Of a stretch of DNA of 64,000 bases, positions 53,642-63,173 are shown in pieces (positions within the stretch are counted from its first letter, which is position 1; each line of letters starts with the position of its first letter). Location: positions 3,901,001 through 3,965,000 of the forward strand of contig NZ_CP041191.1 in the NCBI RefSeq assembly GCF_006517275.1, written 5' to 3'. The position numbers and the translations under genes are program-made. The stretch comes from Labrenzia sp. PHM005. GTDB lineage: Bacteria > Pseudomonadota > Alphaproteobacteria > Rhizobiales > Stappiaceae. Under the pieces are notes generated by a model. That model saw only the letters and a list, made by a program, of their open reading frames with translations, was not told where the DNA came from and searched no databases.

Positions 53642-54315
53642 TTGACCAACTGTACCTCCACTGGCCGGATGACACCGGCATCGATTCCTGCTGGCCAGGT
53701 CCGGGGGTGAACACTTTCAGCATCGGTTAGCAAGCCAAGGACGTAACCTTGATAGTCGGGTATGGCTTTCCTGACTTTGAGGATTTGTTCCTGACGCATC
53801 CCGACGGATGGAAAACCCGTTTCGAAATGATCCACTGGTGGCAGGACGAAGAGGGCGTCGACACCAGCCTCCGCTGCAACCACAGCTTCTTCGGGCCGTC
53901 CAATGCTGACAATTGATTTCGCTCGTGTGCCGCAAAGACTGATCAAAGTGTTCAGTTCATTGGCAAACCCGAGATTGACATCGCTGAGCTGCTGCACAAA
54001 AGCATCGTCATACTGAATGATGGCCGGGAGATTGCTCAGCCAAGAAACACTGTTCGCCGTCAATTGATGTGTCAACACTGTTTTGTTCAGAAATGGATTT
54101 GTCAAAAAGATCCCTGCAGCATCGCTTGCCCCCATTACGTCCGCAGGCGGCAAATGCGTTTCTGGTTTGCGGGTTGGCAAGAGTAAGGAGACTTCAACCG
54201 GTAGTGAGCTTGGGGCTTCCGGTGTGCCAGTGGTCAGAATGCTGCGGGGCAGCAACTGATTGGACGGCTCTTTCACGGCAATACGCCAACGAAGATAGTT
54301 TTCATTATGGATCAT
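53638..54315 (-). CDS. Divergent PEP-hydrolase-like barrel protein
   Basis: 225-residue protein of unknown function, translationally coupled to the regulator by an ATGA overlap. It has no catalytic signature that I can name, but blocks resemble the PEP-hydrolase family: NLGFANELNTLI matches [10 protein letters not shown], and EEAVVAAEAGVDALFV matches [16 protein letters not shown]. The barrel looks shortened: the N-terminal 70 residues are atypical and the C-terminal GGP loop is missing. It may be a ligand-binding or partner subunit for the regulator. The relationship is inferred by eye and needs profile comparison. Confidence 0.6.
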   Translation of the reverse strand: MIHNENYLRWRIAVKEPSNQLLPRSILTTGTPEAPSSLPVEVSLLLPTRKPETHLPPADVMGASDAAGIFLTNPFLNKTVLTHQLTANSVSWLSNLPAIIQYDDAFVQQLSDVNLGFANELNTLISLCGTRAKSIVSIGRPEEAVVAAEAGVDALFVLPPVDHFETGFPSVGMRQEQILKVRKAIPDYQGYVLGLLTDAESVHPRTWPAGIDAGVIRPVEVQLVK

Positions 54316-54317
54316 TG

Positions 54318-54334
54318 TTACCCATATTTACCCA
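54318..54334. promoter_or_regulatory. Direct repeat TTACCCA x2 in the divergent promoter
   Basis: TTACCCA at 54318-54324 and 54328-54334, ten bases apart (one helical turn), at the start of the barrel/regulator operon. Ten-base spacing suits a dimer binding one face of DNA. It is a candidate autoregulatory site. Confidence 0.4.
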
Positions 54335-54385
54335 TTATCTGAGCAAAGACAAATTGCAATGACGAGAGGGCAGGTGTCACTCTAA

Positions 54386-54406
54386 CCAAACAGAACGACC
54401 GTTTGG
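54386..54406. promoter_or_regulatory. Inverted repeat CCAAAC/GTTTGG before the ABC operon
   Basis: CCAAAC (54386-54391) and GTTTGG (54401-54406) with a nine-base spacer, a usual Fis-HTH half-site distance. It lies about 55 bases upstream of the first permease ATG and 70 bases from the TTACCCA repeats. Confidence 0.4.
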
Positions 54407-54460
54407 GAGGATGATCGTCTTGCAGTTTTGTATTCACCACCGCTTGTTTGCAGGCGCGTC

Positions 54461-55465
54461 ATGACACTCTGGCGCGAACATCCCTGGCGTGTATCCTTCG
54501 CCATTTTGTCTGCTTGTGTACTGGTGTGGCTCGTGCTGGCAGTTTGGCCTGAGTGGGTCAAAGACGTCCTCGGGCATAAGAAAACCTTCGTCAATACACT
54601 TTTCAACGGGCTAACCCTCGCCGGACTTTATTTCCTCGTCGCCAGTGGATTTACGCTCATTTTCGGATTGATGCGGAACGTCAATCTCGCTCATGGGTCG
54701 ATGTACTTGCTCGGAGGCTATCTCGGCTATGAGGTTGCTGAATATACCGGCAATTGGATTATGGGAGCCGTTGCGGCTTTCGCGGTATTGGCAGTACTCG
54801 GGGCGGTGTTGCAAGTCGCTGTGTTTCAGCGAATGCAGGGCGACGACCTACGCCAAACCCTTGTAACGATCGGCATCTCGATAATTGCTGCGGATTTAAT
54901 GCTGGCGGCCTGGGGCGGGACCACTTATCAGTTTGCGCCGCCAGAAGCCCTCTTCGGGGCCGTAGAACTGCCGATTATTTCCACGATCCGCTCTTTCGGT
55001 CAGGAAGTCTATATCAAATACCCTTTTTACCGGCTGTTTGTTCTCATGGCTGCGATTGCCATCGGAATAGCGCTTTGGCTGTTTTTGAACCGGACCCGGA
55101 CCGGAATGATGATCCGTGCTGGTGTAGATGACCGCAGCATGCTCGCGGCTACCGGGGTCAATGTTGATCTGGTGTTTGTCTTTGTTTTCGCCATAGGGGC
55201 AGGTCTCGCGGGGCTTGCCGGCGTCATCGGCGGCACAGCACTTTCGATCGCTCCCGGTGAGGACGTCCGGTATTTGCTGGCCTCGCTTGTCGTGGTCATC
55301 GTCGGCGGTATGGGTTCGATCACGGGTGCTGCAATCGGTGCCATGCTCATCGGCCTCGCCGAGCAATTTGGACTGGCCTATTTCCCGACCTATGGGGTCG
55401 TGCTGACCTTCATCATCATGATCGCTGTTCTTGCAATCCGGCCACAGGGGATCATGGGACGATGA
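54461..55465 (+). CDS. Branched-chain-type ABC permease (LivH-like)
   Basis: 334-residue inner-membrane protein of the LivH/BPD_transp_2 family. After about 55 N-terminal residues the core GLTLAGLYFLVASGFTLIFGLMRNVNLAHGSMYLLGGYLGYE is the LivH signature; GTALSIAPGEDVRYLLASLVVVIVGGMGSITGAAIGAMLIGLAEQ is the C-terminal block. A TTG at 54428 extends the frame, but ATG 54461 is the better start. A 17-codon frame from ATG 54411 ends in TGA overlapping this ATG. The next permease overlaps by four bases. The substrate is unknown. Confidence 0.88.
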   Translation: MTLWREHPWRVSFAILSACVLVWLVLAVWPEWVKDVLGHKKTFVNTLFNGLTLAGLYFLVASGFTLIFGLMRNVNLAHGSMYLLGGYLGYEVAEYTGNWIMGAVAAFAVLAVLGAVLQVAVFQRMQGDDLRQTLVTIGISIIAADLMLAAWGGTTYQFAPPEALFGAVELPIISTIRSFGQEVYIKYPFYRLFVLMAAIAIGIALWLFLNRTRTGMMIRAGVDDRSMLAATGVNVDLVFVFVFAIGAGLAGLAGVIGGTALSIAPGEDVRYLLASLVVVIVGGMGSITGAAIGAMLIGLAEQFGLAYFPTYGVVLTFIIMIAVLAIRPQGIMGR

Positions 55466-56487
55466 CACGCATTGGTCAAATTCCACCTGCCTGGCTTGGC
55501 CTTGCTGCTCTGTTGCTGCTGTTTCCTGTTCCGGCCAATGAGTTTTTCCTGGTGCAGATCGGCGGCTATAGCCTGGTCCTAGGTACGATTTCGTTGTCGC
55601 TGATGATCCTTGCCGGCTATGGAGGCATGGTTAGCCTTGCTCAACTGACCGCCGCAGGCCTTGCTGCCTACACCATCCCAATCCTTGGCAACAATACCCA
55701 GGATGTCATGGGGTTAGGGTTCGGCTGGTGGTTGACTATTCCCATTGCACTCATCGTCGGCGGTGTATTCAGCGCTCTGGTTGGGTTAATTGCTGTGCGC
55801 ACCAGCGGGATCTATATGATCATGATCACGCTCGCGGTTGCCGTATCGGTGTTCTTTTTCACCAGGCAAAACTATGGCCTTTTCAACGGTTTTACAGGCT
55901 TTGCAGGAATTGGTGCGCCCGAGCTCTTCGGCATTGATATGCGCGCGCCGTTGCCATTTTATTATCTGTGCCTGACCGTCTCGGGCTCATTATTTTGCGC
56001 AACGGTTTATTTGTCCCGATCGCCTTTCGGCCTCAGCTTGCAAGCCGTTCGAGATAATCCCCGCAGGGTGGCAGCGCTCGGGTACTCGGTGGTTTTTGTA
56101 CGGATTTATGCCTTTTTCCTGGCCGGAATTGTGGCTGCGGCTGGCGGCATACTGCTTGTGATTTTGAATGGCCGCATTTCACCGGGAACCATTGGCGTCG
56201 ACGTTGCCATCGACATTCTGGTGATTGCGGTTGTCGGCGGCCTGCGCCATCCGCTCGGACCCTTCATTGGCGCACTTGCCTTTGTCCTTCTGGAAAGTTT
56301 CGCCATCGATCTGATCGACCGTGAGCGGTTCAACACCGTCATTGGCGCCGCATTTCTTGTGGTCGTCTTGTTCTCACCTGACGGAATTTTGGGGCTTTGG
56401 GAGAAGCTCAGGAAGCGAATAGGGGCCGAAACCGCGATGCCGCGGCGTGGAAGTTTAAGTTCAATTCAAAGGGAGGAAGTATCATGA
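55462..56487 (+). CDS. Branched-chain-type ABC permease (LivM-like)
   Basis: 341-residue permease with about ten helices. LSLMILAGYGGMVSLAQLTAAGLAAYTIPIL is the LivM signature, and LQAVRDNPRRVAALGYSVVFVRIYAFFLAGIVAAAGGILL is the conserved cytoplasmic loop that meets the ATPase. ATGA overlaps on both sides link it to the LivH-like gene and the binding-protein gene. The family is broad and includes urea, amino acid and aromatic substrates. Confidence 0.88.
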   Translation: MTRIGQIPPAWLGLAALLLLFPVPANEFFLVQIGGYSLVLGTISLSLMILAGYGGMVSLAQLTAAGLAAYTIPILGNNTQDVMGLGFGWWLTIPIALIVGGVFSALVGLIAVRTSGIYMIMITLAVAVSVFFFTRQNYGLFNGFTGFAGIGAPELFGIDMRAPLPFYYLCLTVSGSLFCATVYLSRSPFGLSLQAVRDNPRRVAALGYSVVFVRIYAFFLAGIVAAAGGILLVILNGRISPGTIGVDVAIDILVIAVVGGLRHPLGPFIGALAFVLLESFAIDLIDRERFNTVIGAAFLVVVLFSPDGILGLWEKLRKRIGAETAMPRRGSLSSIQREEVS

Positions 56488-57728
56488 GGAAGTCGAAGTT
56501 ACTTATCAGCGCATCAATGGCCGTGTTCCTAAGTGCGGGCAGCGCCTGGGCCGCGGATTTAAAAATGGGGGCAGTTGCCGTTCTTGAAGGTGCGTTTGCT
56601 GTGCTTGGAGAAGACAGTATGCGCGGCGTCGAACTCGCCCTGAAGGAATTCAATTACTCCGCAGGCGGGAAGTCGATTGAGCTGATAACCGGATCAACAG
56701 ACGCATCGCCGGACAGCGCTGTGCGGACAACGCGGAAAATTGTGGAACAAGATGGCGCAAAGATCGTTATCGGTCCATTGTCCGGATCGGAAGGACTGGC
56801 AATACGCGACTACGCCAAGACCCAGCCGAATGCAACGTTCATCAATGGGTCTTCGGGTGCTCAGGATACCACTCTTCGCGAAAGTGCTGAAAACTTCTTC
56901 CGTTTCAATACGGAAGGCGCACAGTGGATGGCTGGCCTCGGCGAGTACGTGTACAATACCAAGGGCTACCGGACGGTAGCTGTCCTCGCAGAAGACTATT
57001 CTTTCCCATACACTCAGGTGTTTGGTTTTCTTGAGCCATTTTGCGCCGCCGGGGGAAAGGCACCTCAAGAAGCGCGCTTTTTCGTGCCAATCGGCAACAA
57101 AGACTACAGCTCGGTTATTGCGGCTTTGCCGGACGATGTTGATGCGATTTTTGTGGCGCTCGGCGGTGCTGACGCCGTCAACTTCCTGACCCAATACGAA
57201 CAGGCCGGTGGCGACCTGCCACTGATCGCTGGATCGATTACAGTGGATCAAACCGTGCTCGGTTCCAAAGGCCGAACCCGGGACTTCATCATCGGCACAC
57301 CTTCTTCAGGTCCGATCTCAGACACTTGGGATGATCCGCGTTGGTCGGCATTCGTAAACACATACAAGGAAACTTACCCCAAAGGATTCCCGTCCCCATC
57401 ATTGTTCGCCCACGCCTACTACATCAATACAAAGGCGGCATTGTTGGCGCTTGACGAAGTCGGCGGCGATTTATCCGATGGCGGCGTGAAATACCGGGAA
57501 GCCCTGTCAAATCTGTCGTTTGAAACGCCGACAGGCATGGTCAGGCTTGATGAGAGGCGCAATGCGATCGCCGATGTATTCCTAACCGAAGTTGTTGAAG
57601 GTCCAGACGGAAACCTCGTAAATGCGACATTGAGCATTACCCCGCAAGTTACGCAAACGCTGGGAGCTTCCTACGAGGACTTTTTGAAGCACGGCCCGGT
57701 CAGCCGCGAAAACCCGGCCTGCGAGTAA
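56484..57728 (+). CDS. Branched-chain-type ABC binding protein (LivK-like)
   Basis: 414-residue periplasmic protein. The signal peptide ends SAGSAWAAD (residues 1-24). The mature part is Peripla_BP_6-like: KMGAVAVLEGAFAVLGEDSMRGVELALKEFN, VVEQDGAKIVIGPLSGSEGLAIRDYAK-type IVEQDGAKIVIGPLSG, and AVLAEDYSFPYTQVFGF. The start overlaps the LivM stop (ATGA), with GGGAGGAAG before it. Its position between the permeases and the ATPases is unusual, since the binding protein commonly comes first or last. The ligand is unknown. Confidence 0.88.
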   Translation: MRKSKLLISASMAVFLSAGSAWAADLKMGAVAVLEGAFAVLGEDSMRGVELALKEFNYSAGGKSIELITGSTDASPDSAVRTTRKIVEQDGAKIVIGPLSGSEGLAIRDYAKTQPNATFINGSSGAQDTTLRESAENFFRFNTEGAQWMAGLGEYVYNTKGYRTVAVLAEDYSFPYTQVFGFLEPFCAAGGKAPQEARFFVPIGNKDYSSVIAALPDDVDAIFVALGGADAVNFLTQYEQAGGDLPLIAGSITVDQTVLGSKGRTRDFIIGTPSSGPISDTWDDPRWSAFVNTYKETYPKGFPSPSLFAHAYYINTKAALLALDEVGGDLSDGGVKYREALSNLSFETPTGMVRLDERRNAIADVFLTEVVEGPDGNLVNATLSITPQVTQTLGASYEDFLKHGPVSRENPACE

Positions 57729-57736
57729 ATCCGAGT

Positions 57737-58522
57737 ATGGAACGCAGCGACGCTCTTTCCCGGCTACAGTCTTCAGGGCAATACGCTCTGGAGCTGGAGG
57801 CAGTCAGCCGCCATTTCGGTTCTTTGGTGGCTCTCGCGGATATCAATCTTGCAGTGCGAGCCGGAGAGCGCCGTGCCATCCTGGGCTCAAACGGGGCAGG
57901 GAAAACGACACTTTTCAATGCGGTGACCGGAGATTTTCCGGTCACTACCGGACGAATCCGGTTTTTTGGAGAAGATGTCACCAGTCTCCCCGCTCAAGAA
58001 CGGATCCGGCGCGGTTTGCGCCGGACCTATCAGATCTCACTGTTGTTTGAAACCATGAGCGTGCGTGACAATCTCTTCGTCGCCTGCCGGGGCGTGGCGC
58101 CGAACAGGGCGTCCCTCAAACGCTCTGGTCCGTCAGACCCAGCCGGTGAGTCAGCACAGATCCTCGCAGAGGCGGTCCACTTGGCAGAAGTTCTCGACGC
58201 GCCAGTCGGCACACTCAGCTATGGCCAGCAGCGCCAGCTTGAGATCGGCATGGCACTCGCGGGTGCGCCACGGTTCATATTGTTCGACGAACCGGCTGCC
58301 GGGTTGTCTCCAACTGAGCGATCAGAGTTGGTTGAAATCCTAACCGCTCTACCTCCGCATATCGGTTACGTGATCATTGAACACGATATGGATGTGGCAC
58401 TGAGGGTCACTGAAAGGGTTTCCATGATGCACAACGGCCGGGTCTTCAAGGAAGGAACGCCTGAGGAAATCGAAAGCGACCCGGAAGTGCAAGCGCTCTA
58501 TCTGGGAGACAGTCATGGCTGA
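57737..58522 (+). CDS. Branched-chain-type ABC ATPase (LivG-like)
   Basis: 261-residue ATPase. Walker A GSNGAGKTTLFNAVTGDF, the LivG block RIRRGLRRTYQISLLFETMSVRDNLFVA, the signature LSYGQQRQLEIGMALAG, Walker B FILFDEPAAGLSPTERSE, and H-loop YVIIEHDMDVALRV. The C-terminus ends in [12 protein letters not shown], typical of the group. It overlaps the next gene by eight bases. Confidence 0.92.
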   Translation: MERSDALSRLQSSGQYALELEAVSRHFGSLVALADINLAVRAGERRAILGSNGAGKTTLFNAVTGDFPVTTGRIRFFGEDVTSLPAQERIRRGLRRTYQISLLFETMSVRDNLFVACRGVAPNRASLKRSGPSDPAGESAQILAEAVHLAEVLDAPVGTLSYGQQRQLEIGMALAGAPRFILFDEPAAGLSPTERSELVEILTALPPHIGYVIIEHDMDVALRVTERVSMMHNGRVFKEGTPEEIESDPEVQALYLGDSHG

Positions 58523-60716
58523 TTCCGGTCCGGTCCTGTCTGTTCATGGGCTCAATGTCTATTACGGTTCTTCCCACGCGCTTCAAGGTGTTGATATTGC
58601 GCTTGATCAGGGGGTGCATGCCGTCCTTGGCCGCAACGGCATGGGAAAGACAACGCTGTGCAACGCAATCATGGGGCTTGTACCCGTTCAATCCGGGTCG
58701 ATCCGCTTTGATGGCCGGGACATAACCGGTCTGGCGCCGAACCGAATTGCCTCAATGGGCATCGGATATACGCCGCAAGGACGGCGGCTCTGGCCATCCT
58801 TGAGCGTTGACGAACATCTCCGGCTCTGTGCAAAAGCAAAATCGGCCTGGTCTGTTGAGCGTATCTACGAAACGTTTCCAAGACTGGCGGAGCGGCGGAA
58901 CAATGGCGGTGGACAGTTGTCCGGCGGCGAGCAGCAAATGCTGGCGATTGCCCGTGCTCTTTTGCCGGGGCCGCGTCTTCTGGTGATGGACGAGCCCACT
59001 GAAGGCCTCGCACCAGTGATTGTTGATCAGGTCGTCGAACTGCTTTGTCAGCTTGAAGCCGAGCGCGAAGTCTCCGTCCTTTTGATCGAACAGAACCTCG
59101 CCGTTGCAACGTCATGTGCCGAAGACGTTTCAATCATGGTCAACGGCCAAATCAAACACGTGCTTGGCACTGCGGAACTTGCAGCGGACCGGCAATTGCA
59201 GGAGCGCTTGTTAGGGGTAGGGCGGCATTCACATGATGGCGACAACGGCTCGTCCGAAACGTCGCAGATTACCCGGCAGCAAAGCCCTTCTCGCAAAACC
59301 CCCGCAGTTTCAAAAGCAAGCAACAGCGTGCCGGAAGCCCGTGCAGTCCCGCTTAACGATTACACACCTCCGCCACGATGGTCAGCTGACAGTTGGAAGG
59401 ATCAAGAAGCTCCAGTGAAACATTCTCCAAATTCAAATGGCCAGATACCTGAAGCCGTAAAAACTGCCCCTAAACCAACATCTTTGGGGGACGTCATCAT
59501 CGTTGCAGGCACGTTTGACACCAAGGCACCGGAACTAAATTTTCTGCGCGAACGCCTTCTCGCGCAACGCTTGCCGGTTCGCACCGTGGATCTGTCCACA
59601 TCAGGAAAACCGTCTTCTGCCGACATTCCACCACATCATGTCGCTGCGTTTCATCCGCATGGTGCAGCAGGTGTATTCACCGGTGACCGGGGAACTGCTG
59701 TTGCTGCGATGGCCGACGCTTTCGAAGCCTGGGTTAAATCGGCACAGGGGATACGGGGGATGATTTCCGCAGCTGGTTCCGGCGGCACGTCTTTGGTGAC
59801 ACCGGCTATGCGCGCGATGGCTGTTGGTGTGCCCAAAATGATGATCTCTACCGTTGCTTCAGGCGATGTCGGGCAATACGTCGGTCCATCTGACATTATG
59901 ATGATGTATTCGGTTACGGATGTTCAAGGCATAAACCGCATCTCGGCGCAGGTTCTAGCCAATGGGGCCAATGCCCTGGCCGGTGCAGTCAACTATGCGC
60001 GGTCCAGTCCCCTCGAAATTGAGAATTCCAAGCCGCCGATCGGCCTAACAATGTTCGGGGTAACCACTCAGTGCGTCCAGAGCATCGTTTCAGATCTGGA
60101 AGATTCTTACGAGTGCCTGGTGTTCCACGCGACCGGGACCGGTGGTCAGTCGATGGAAAAGCTCGCCGACAGCGGCATGCTGACAGGCGTACTTGATATT
60201 ACGACGACCGAAGTCTGCGACATGATGATGGGCGGCGTGATGCCGGCGACCGAAGACAGGTTTGGCGCAGTCATCCGTTCCAGGATCCCTTACGTCGGCT
60301 CGGTCGGTGCACTCGACATGGTCAATTGGCATGCGCGGAGAACCGTACCTGACAAATACAGGGATCGTCTTTTCTACGAACACAATCCGCAAGTGACGCT
60401 CATGCGCACGACTGTGGAGGAAAATAGAAAGATGGGCCGCTGGATCGCAGAACGGCTCAATCAGATGACTGGCCCAGTCCGCTTTTTGCTGCCGCTCAAA
60501 GGTGTGTCCGCACTGGATGCTGCCGGGCAGCCCTTTGACGATGCATCCGCCCGTCAAGCTCTGTTTGATGCGATCCGGGGAACATTTGTTTCCGCATCGA
60601 ACCGCAAACTCATTGAAATCGATAACAACATCAACGATCCGGAATTTAAAAGGGCCGCTGTGGCCGCCTTCGCCGAGATCGCAGAAGGGAGGACAGCGCC
60701 AAATGCCAAGATTTGA
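58515..60716 (+). CDS. Fusion of LivF-like ABC ATPase and Tm-1-like (UPF0261) domain
   Basis: 733-residue fusion in one open frame. Residues 1-236 are a complete LivF-like ATPase: Walker [10 protein letters not shown] at 39-47, signature [15 protein letters not shown] at 135-149, Walker [14 protein letters not shown] at 155-167, H-loop LLIEQN. Residues 237-325 are a low-complexity linker rich in Ser, Pro and Gln. Residues 326-725 are a Tm-1-like/UPF0261 domain: [97 protein letters not shown], and [17 protein letters not shown] near the end. In plants this domain forms the ATP-binding N-half of Tm-1. The downstream TIM-barrel gene overlaps by 14 bases. Confidence 0.9.
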   Translation: MADSGPVLSVHGLNVYYGSSHALQGVDIALDQGVHAVLGRNGMGKTTLCNAIMGLVPVQSGSIRFDGRDITGLAPNRIASMGIGYTPQGRRLWPSLSVDEHLRLCAKAKSAWSVERIYETFPRLAERRNNGGGQLSGGEQQMLAIARALLPGPRLLVMDEPTEGLAPVIVDQVVELLCQLEAEREVSVLLIEQNLAVATSCAEDVSIMVNGQIKHVLGTAELAADRQLQERLLGVGRHSHDGDNGSSETSQITRQQSPSRKTPAVSKASNSVPEARAVPLNDYTPPPRWSADSWKDQEAPVKHSPNSNGQIPEAVKTAPKPTSLGDVIIVAGTFDTKAPELNFLRERLLAQRLPVRTVDLSTSGKPSSADIPPHHVAAFHPHGAAGVFTGDRGTAVAAMADAFEAWVKSAQGIRGMISAAGSGGTSLVTPAMRAMAVGVPKMMISTVASGDVGQYVGPSDIMMMYSVTDVQGINRISAQVLANGANALAGAVNYARSSPLEIENSKPPIGLTMFGVTTQCVQSIVSDLEDSYECLVFHATGTGGQSMEKLADSGMLTGVLDITTTEVCDMMMGGVMPATEDRFGAVIRSRIPYVGSVGALDMVNWHARRTVPDKYRDRLFYEHNPQVTLMRTTVEENRKMGRWIAERLNQMTGPVRFLLPLKGVSALDAAGQPFDDASARQALFDAIRGTFVSASNRKLIEIDNNINDPEFKRAAVAAFAEIAEGRTAPNAKI

Positions 60717-61539
60717 ACGCGCCGAGTTACTGTCGAAATTCCAGAAGATGAAGGTGGACGGTATCCCGATCGTCGGGGGCGGCGCCGGGACGGGCCTATC
60801 AGCAAAATGTGAGGAAGCTGGCGGGATCGATCTGATCGTGATCTATAACTCCGGCCGTTATCGCATGGCAGGGCGGGGCTCTTTGTCAGGGTTGCTTGCC
60901 TATGGCAATGCGAATGAAATTGTCATGGAGATGGCGAGTGAAGTCTTGCCGGTTACCATGCATACGCCTGTGCTTGCCGGTGTCAACGGCACCGATCCCT
61001 TTTGCAACTTTGACACCTATCTGGACGATGTGAAACGCGTCGGCTTCTCCGGCATTCAGAACTTTCCAACCGTTGGTCTTATTGACGGTACCTTCCGGGC
61101 CAACCTTGAAGAGACCGGCATGTCATATGCCAATGAGGTCGATCTCATCTCCCGGGCCAGATCCAAGCAATTGTTGACGACACCATATGTGTTTTCAGCG
61201 AAGGACGCCGACGCCATGGCCCGCGCGGGTGCGGACCTAATCGTCTGCCATCTAGGTTTAACGACCGGCGGGGCCATTGGTGCTGAGACAGCGCTGAAAC
61301 TTTCGGATTGTCCGGCCATGGTGGATGAATGGGCGGACGCCGCTCTTTCGGTAAATCCCGACGTCATTATCCTTGTTCATGGCGGCCCGGTCGCCATGCC
61401 AGAGGATGCGGAGTTTATTCTCAATAATACCATGAATTGCCACGGTTTTTACGGTGCTTCGTCCATGGAACGCCTGCCAGCCGAAGTGGCACTGACCGAA
61501 CAAACGCGTGCTTTCAAGGCGATCCGCGCCACTGCTTGA
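60703..61539 (+). CDS. PEP-hydrolase-like TIM-barrel protein (Tm-1 C-domain family)
   Basis: 278-residue protein of the PEP_hydrolase/TIM-br_sig_trns family (PF09370-type), the same family as the C-terminal half of plant Tm-1. Blocks: [36 protein letters not shown] at the N-terminus, [65 protein letters not shown] and [13 protein letters not shown]. The enzyme activity of this family has not been shown firmly, and the family name rests on fold similarity. The start at 60703 has GGGAGG ten bases upstream; a longer frame from 60502 lies inside the fusion gene and is not used. The preceding Tm-1-like domain and this barrel probably work together. Confidence 0.9.
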   Translation: MPRFERAELLSKFQKMKVDGIPIVGGGAGTGLSAKCEEAGGIDLIVIYNSGRYRMAGRGSLSGLLAYGNANEIVMEMASEVLPVTMHTPVLAGVNGTDPFCNFDTYLDDVKRVGFSGIQNFPTVGLIDGTFRANLEETGMSYANEVDLISRARSKQLLTTPYVFSAKDADAMARAGADLIVCHLGLTTGGAIGAETALKLSDCPAMVDEWADAALSVNPDVIILVHGGPVAMPEDAEFILNNTMNCHGFYGASSMERLPAEVALTEQTRAFKAIRATA

Positions 61540-61550
61540 GGAAATCAGTT

Positions 61551-63173
61551 ATGCCCAGCACAGCTTTAACTCTGCTCATAGGCCTGTTCGTCGGGATCGT
61601 TGTAATCGTATGCCTTTTGAATTGGTTTTACCTGCGCGGCGTCTCCGGCCGCGCATATGTGCGCACCGGATTTGGTGGCCGGAAGGTGATGATTGATTCC
61701 GGAATGTTGGTTCTTCCAATCCTGCACCAGGTCACTCCCGTCAGCCTTGGCCTGTCAAAAATGGCGCTCAAGTCTGAAAGAGAGGAGGGGCTTATTACAT
61801 CTGACCGTATGCGTGTTGATGTCGACGCCGAGTTTTTTGTTCAGGTCGCTGCCACGCCCGAAGCAGCCGCATTGGCGGCGGCGTCACTGGGGGATCTGAC
61901 CAACCAACCGGACTTGCTCGCAGCCTTTTATGAAAGCGAATTTCTGGGTGCATTGCGCTCTGTTGCAGCCGAACACACTTTGAATGGTTTGCATGAAAAT
62001 CGCGCTGGTTTTATCGACGCTGTTCAGGCGCGCATTGCGCCCGTTCTTGCAAATAACGGACTGGAGCTGTCCAGCATCGCGATCAGAAACCTCGACCAGA
62101 CAGCCTTGGAGCATTTCAATCCAGCCAACAGTTTCGACGCTGAAGGTTTGACCCAGCTGATCGGCACCGTGGAGGAACGCCGGCAGCTACGCAACTCTAT
62201 TGAACAGAAATCGGCTGTTGCTATTCGCGAGGCCAATCTGGCGGCAGAAAAAGAAACGCTGACCCTCGAACGAGAAAGCCAACTTGCCCGCCTGGAACAG
62301 GAACGCGACGTTGAAAAACGCCGTGCGGAGCAGGGTGCCGAAATAGCCCGCGAACAAGCGGAAAGGTCCGCAGAAGCCGAAGCGGCCCGCATCACCGGCA
62401 CCCAGGCTACAAATCAGCATGAGATCGCTGCCAAGGAAGAAGTAGAACGGAGCCGTCTGGCTTCAGAACGCGCACTGGATGAAAGCCGAATCCTCCGCGA
62501 ACAGGAGCGGCGGCGGCTTGAGATCGAGCGGGAGCGGTTCATAGAATTGACGAAAATCGAGAAGGCGATTGCTGTCCTTTCGAAATCCGTCGAGGAAGCT
62601 GGCGTTCGCATAGAAGCGGAAGCGCAGCTCACGGCGGCGGCAAAGGCAGACGAGAATGTTGCAATGGCACAAGACCTTTGTGCCGCTGAACGGAGCGCTG
62701 CTGTTTCGCGGATTGAGGCCGACCGTGATGCCAATGCGGAACAGGTTCTTTCAGCTGCGCACGCAGAGGCCGAGCGCCTGCGCAACGAAGCTGAGAATAT
62801 TCTCACACAAGACGCCCGCGCCGGCCGGTTGCGGAGCCAGTTAATCGCCAAACTTGAAACGGTGATCGCCGAAACCGTCAAGCCCATTGAAAAGATCGAC
62901 GGCATCAAATTGGTGCACATGAGCGGCGGTGAAGGCGGTGGCGGCCGCACGCCAACGGATGAAGTCATCGACAGTGCTCTGCGGTACCGTGTTCAGGCGC
63001 CAATGATTGATGAACTGATGAAGGAAATCGGTGTCGATGGCGCCAATGTTTCCAAAATGGGGGATGTTTTCCGCTCAGCAAAAGATGCTCAGAGCCTGGC
63101 CAAGGGCATCGGTGGAAATGGCAATGTGAACGGCGCTGAAAAACAACAGCAAAAGGGTCATGACAATGGTTGA
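61551..63173 (+). CDS. Flotillin-like SPFH membrane protein
   Basis: 540-residue protein. One N-terminal transmembrane helix (residues 5-27, ALTLLIGLFVGIVVIVCLLNWFYL) is followed by an SPFH/Band-7 domain (about 30-185) with AYVRTGFGGRKVMIDSGMLVLPILHQVTPVSL. Residues 190-440 form a long coiled coil with Glu/Ala/Arg-rich heptads (ERESQLARLEQERDVEKRRAEQ). The C-terminus is Gly/Asn/Gln-rich. YqiK and FloT-type flotillins organise membrane microdomains and often sit with transporters or ABC genes. TGAGGAAA precedes the ATG. The longer frame from 61437 overlaps the barrel gene and is not used. Confidence 0.87.
   Translation: MPSTALTLLIGLFVGIVVIVCLLNWFYLRGVSGRAYVRTGFGGRKVMIDSGMLVLPILHQVTPVSLGLSKMALKSEREEGLITSDRMRVDVDAEFFVQVAATPEAAALAAASLGDLTNQPDLLAAFYESEFLGALRSVAAEHTLNGLHENRAGFIDAVQARIAPVLANNGLELSSIAIRNLDQTALEHFNPANSFDAEGLTQLIGTVEERRQLRNSIEQKSAVAIREANLAAEKETLTLERESQLARLEQERDVEKRRAEQGAEIAREQAERSAEAEAARITGTQATNQHEIAAKEEVERSRLASERALDESRILREQERRRLEIERERFIELTKIEKAIAVLSKSVEEAGVRIEAEAQLTAAAKADENVAMAQDLCAAERSAAVSRIEADRDANAEQVLSAAHAEAERLRNEAENILTQDARAGRLRSQLIAKLETVIAETVKPIEKIDGIKLVHMSGGEGGGGRTPTDEVIDSALRYRVQAPMIDELMKEIGVDGANVSKMGDVFRSAKDAQSLAKGIGGNGNVNGAEKQQQKGHDNG

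Noticed and set aside
60502..60702. Longer start for the PEP-hydrolase-like protein
   Set aside because: This part lies inside the fused ABC/Tm-1 gene and has no family match. The ATG at 60703 has GGGAGG in front of it.
58515..60716. Fusion as a sequencing artefact
   Set aside because: Both domains are complete and in one frame, with a plausible linker, and neighbouring genes overlap normally. Artefact is not excluded but is less likely.
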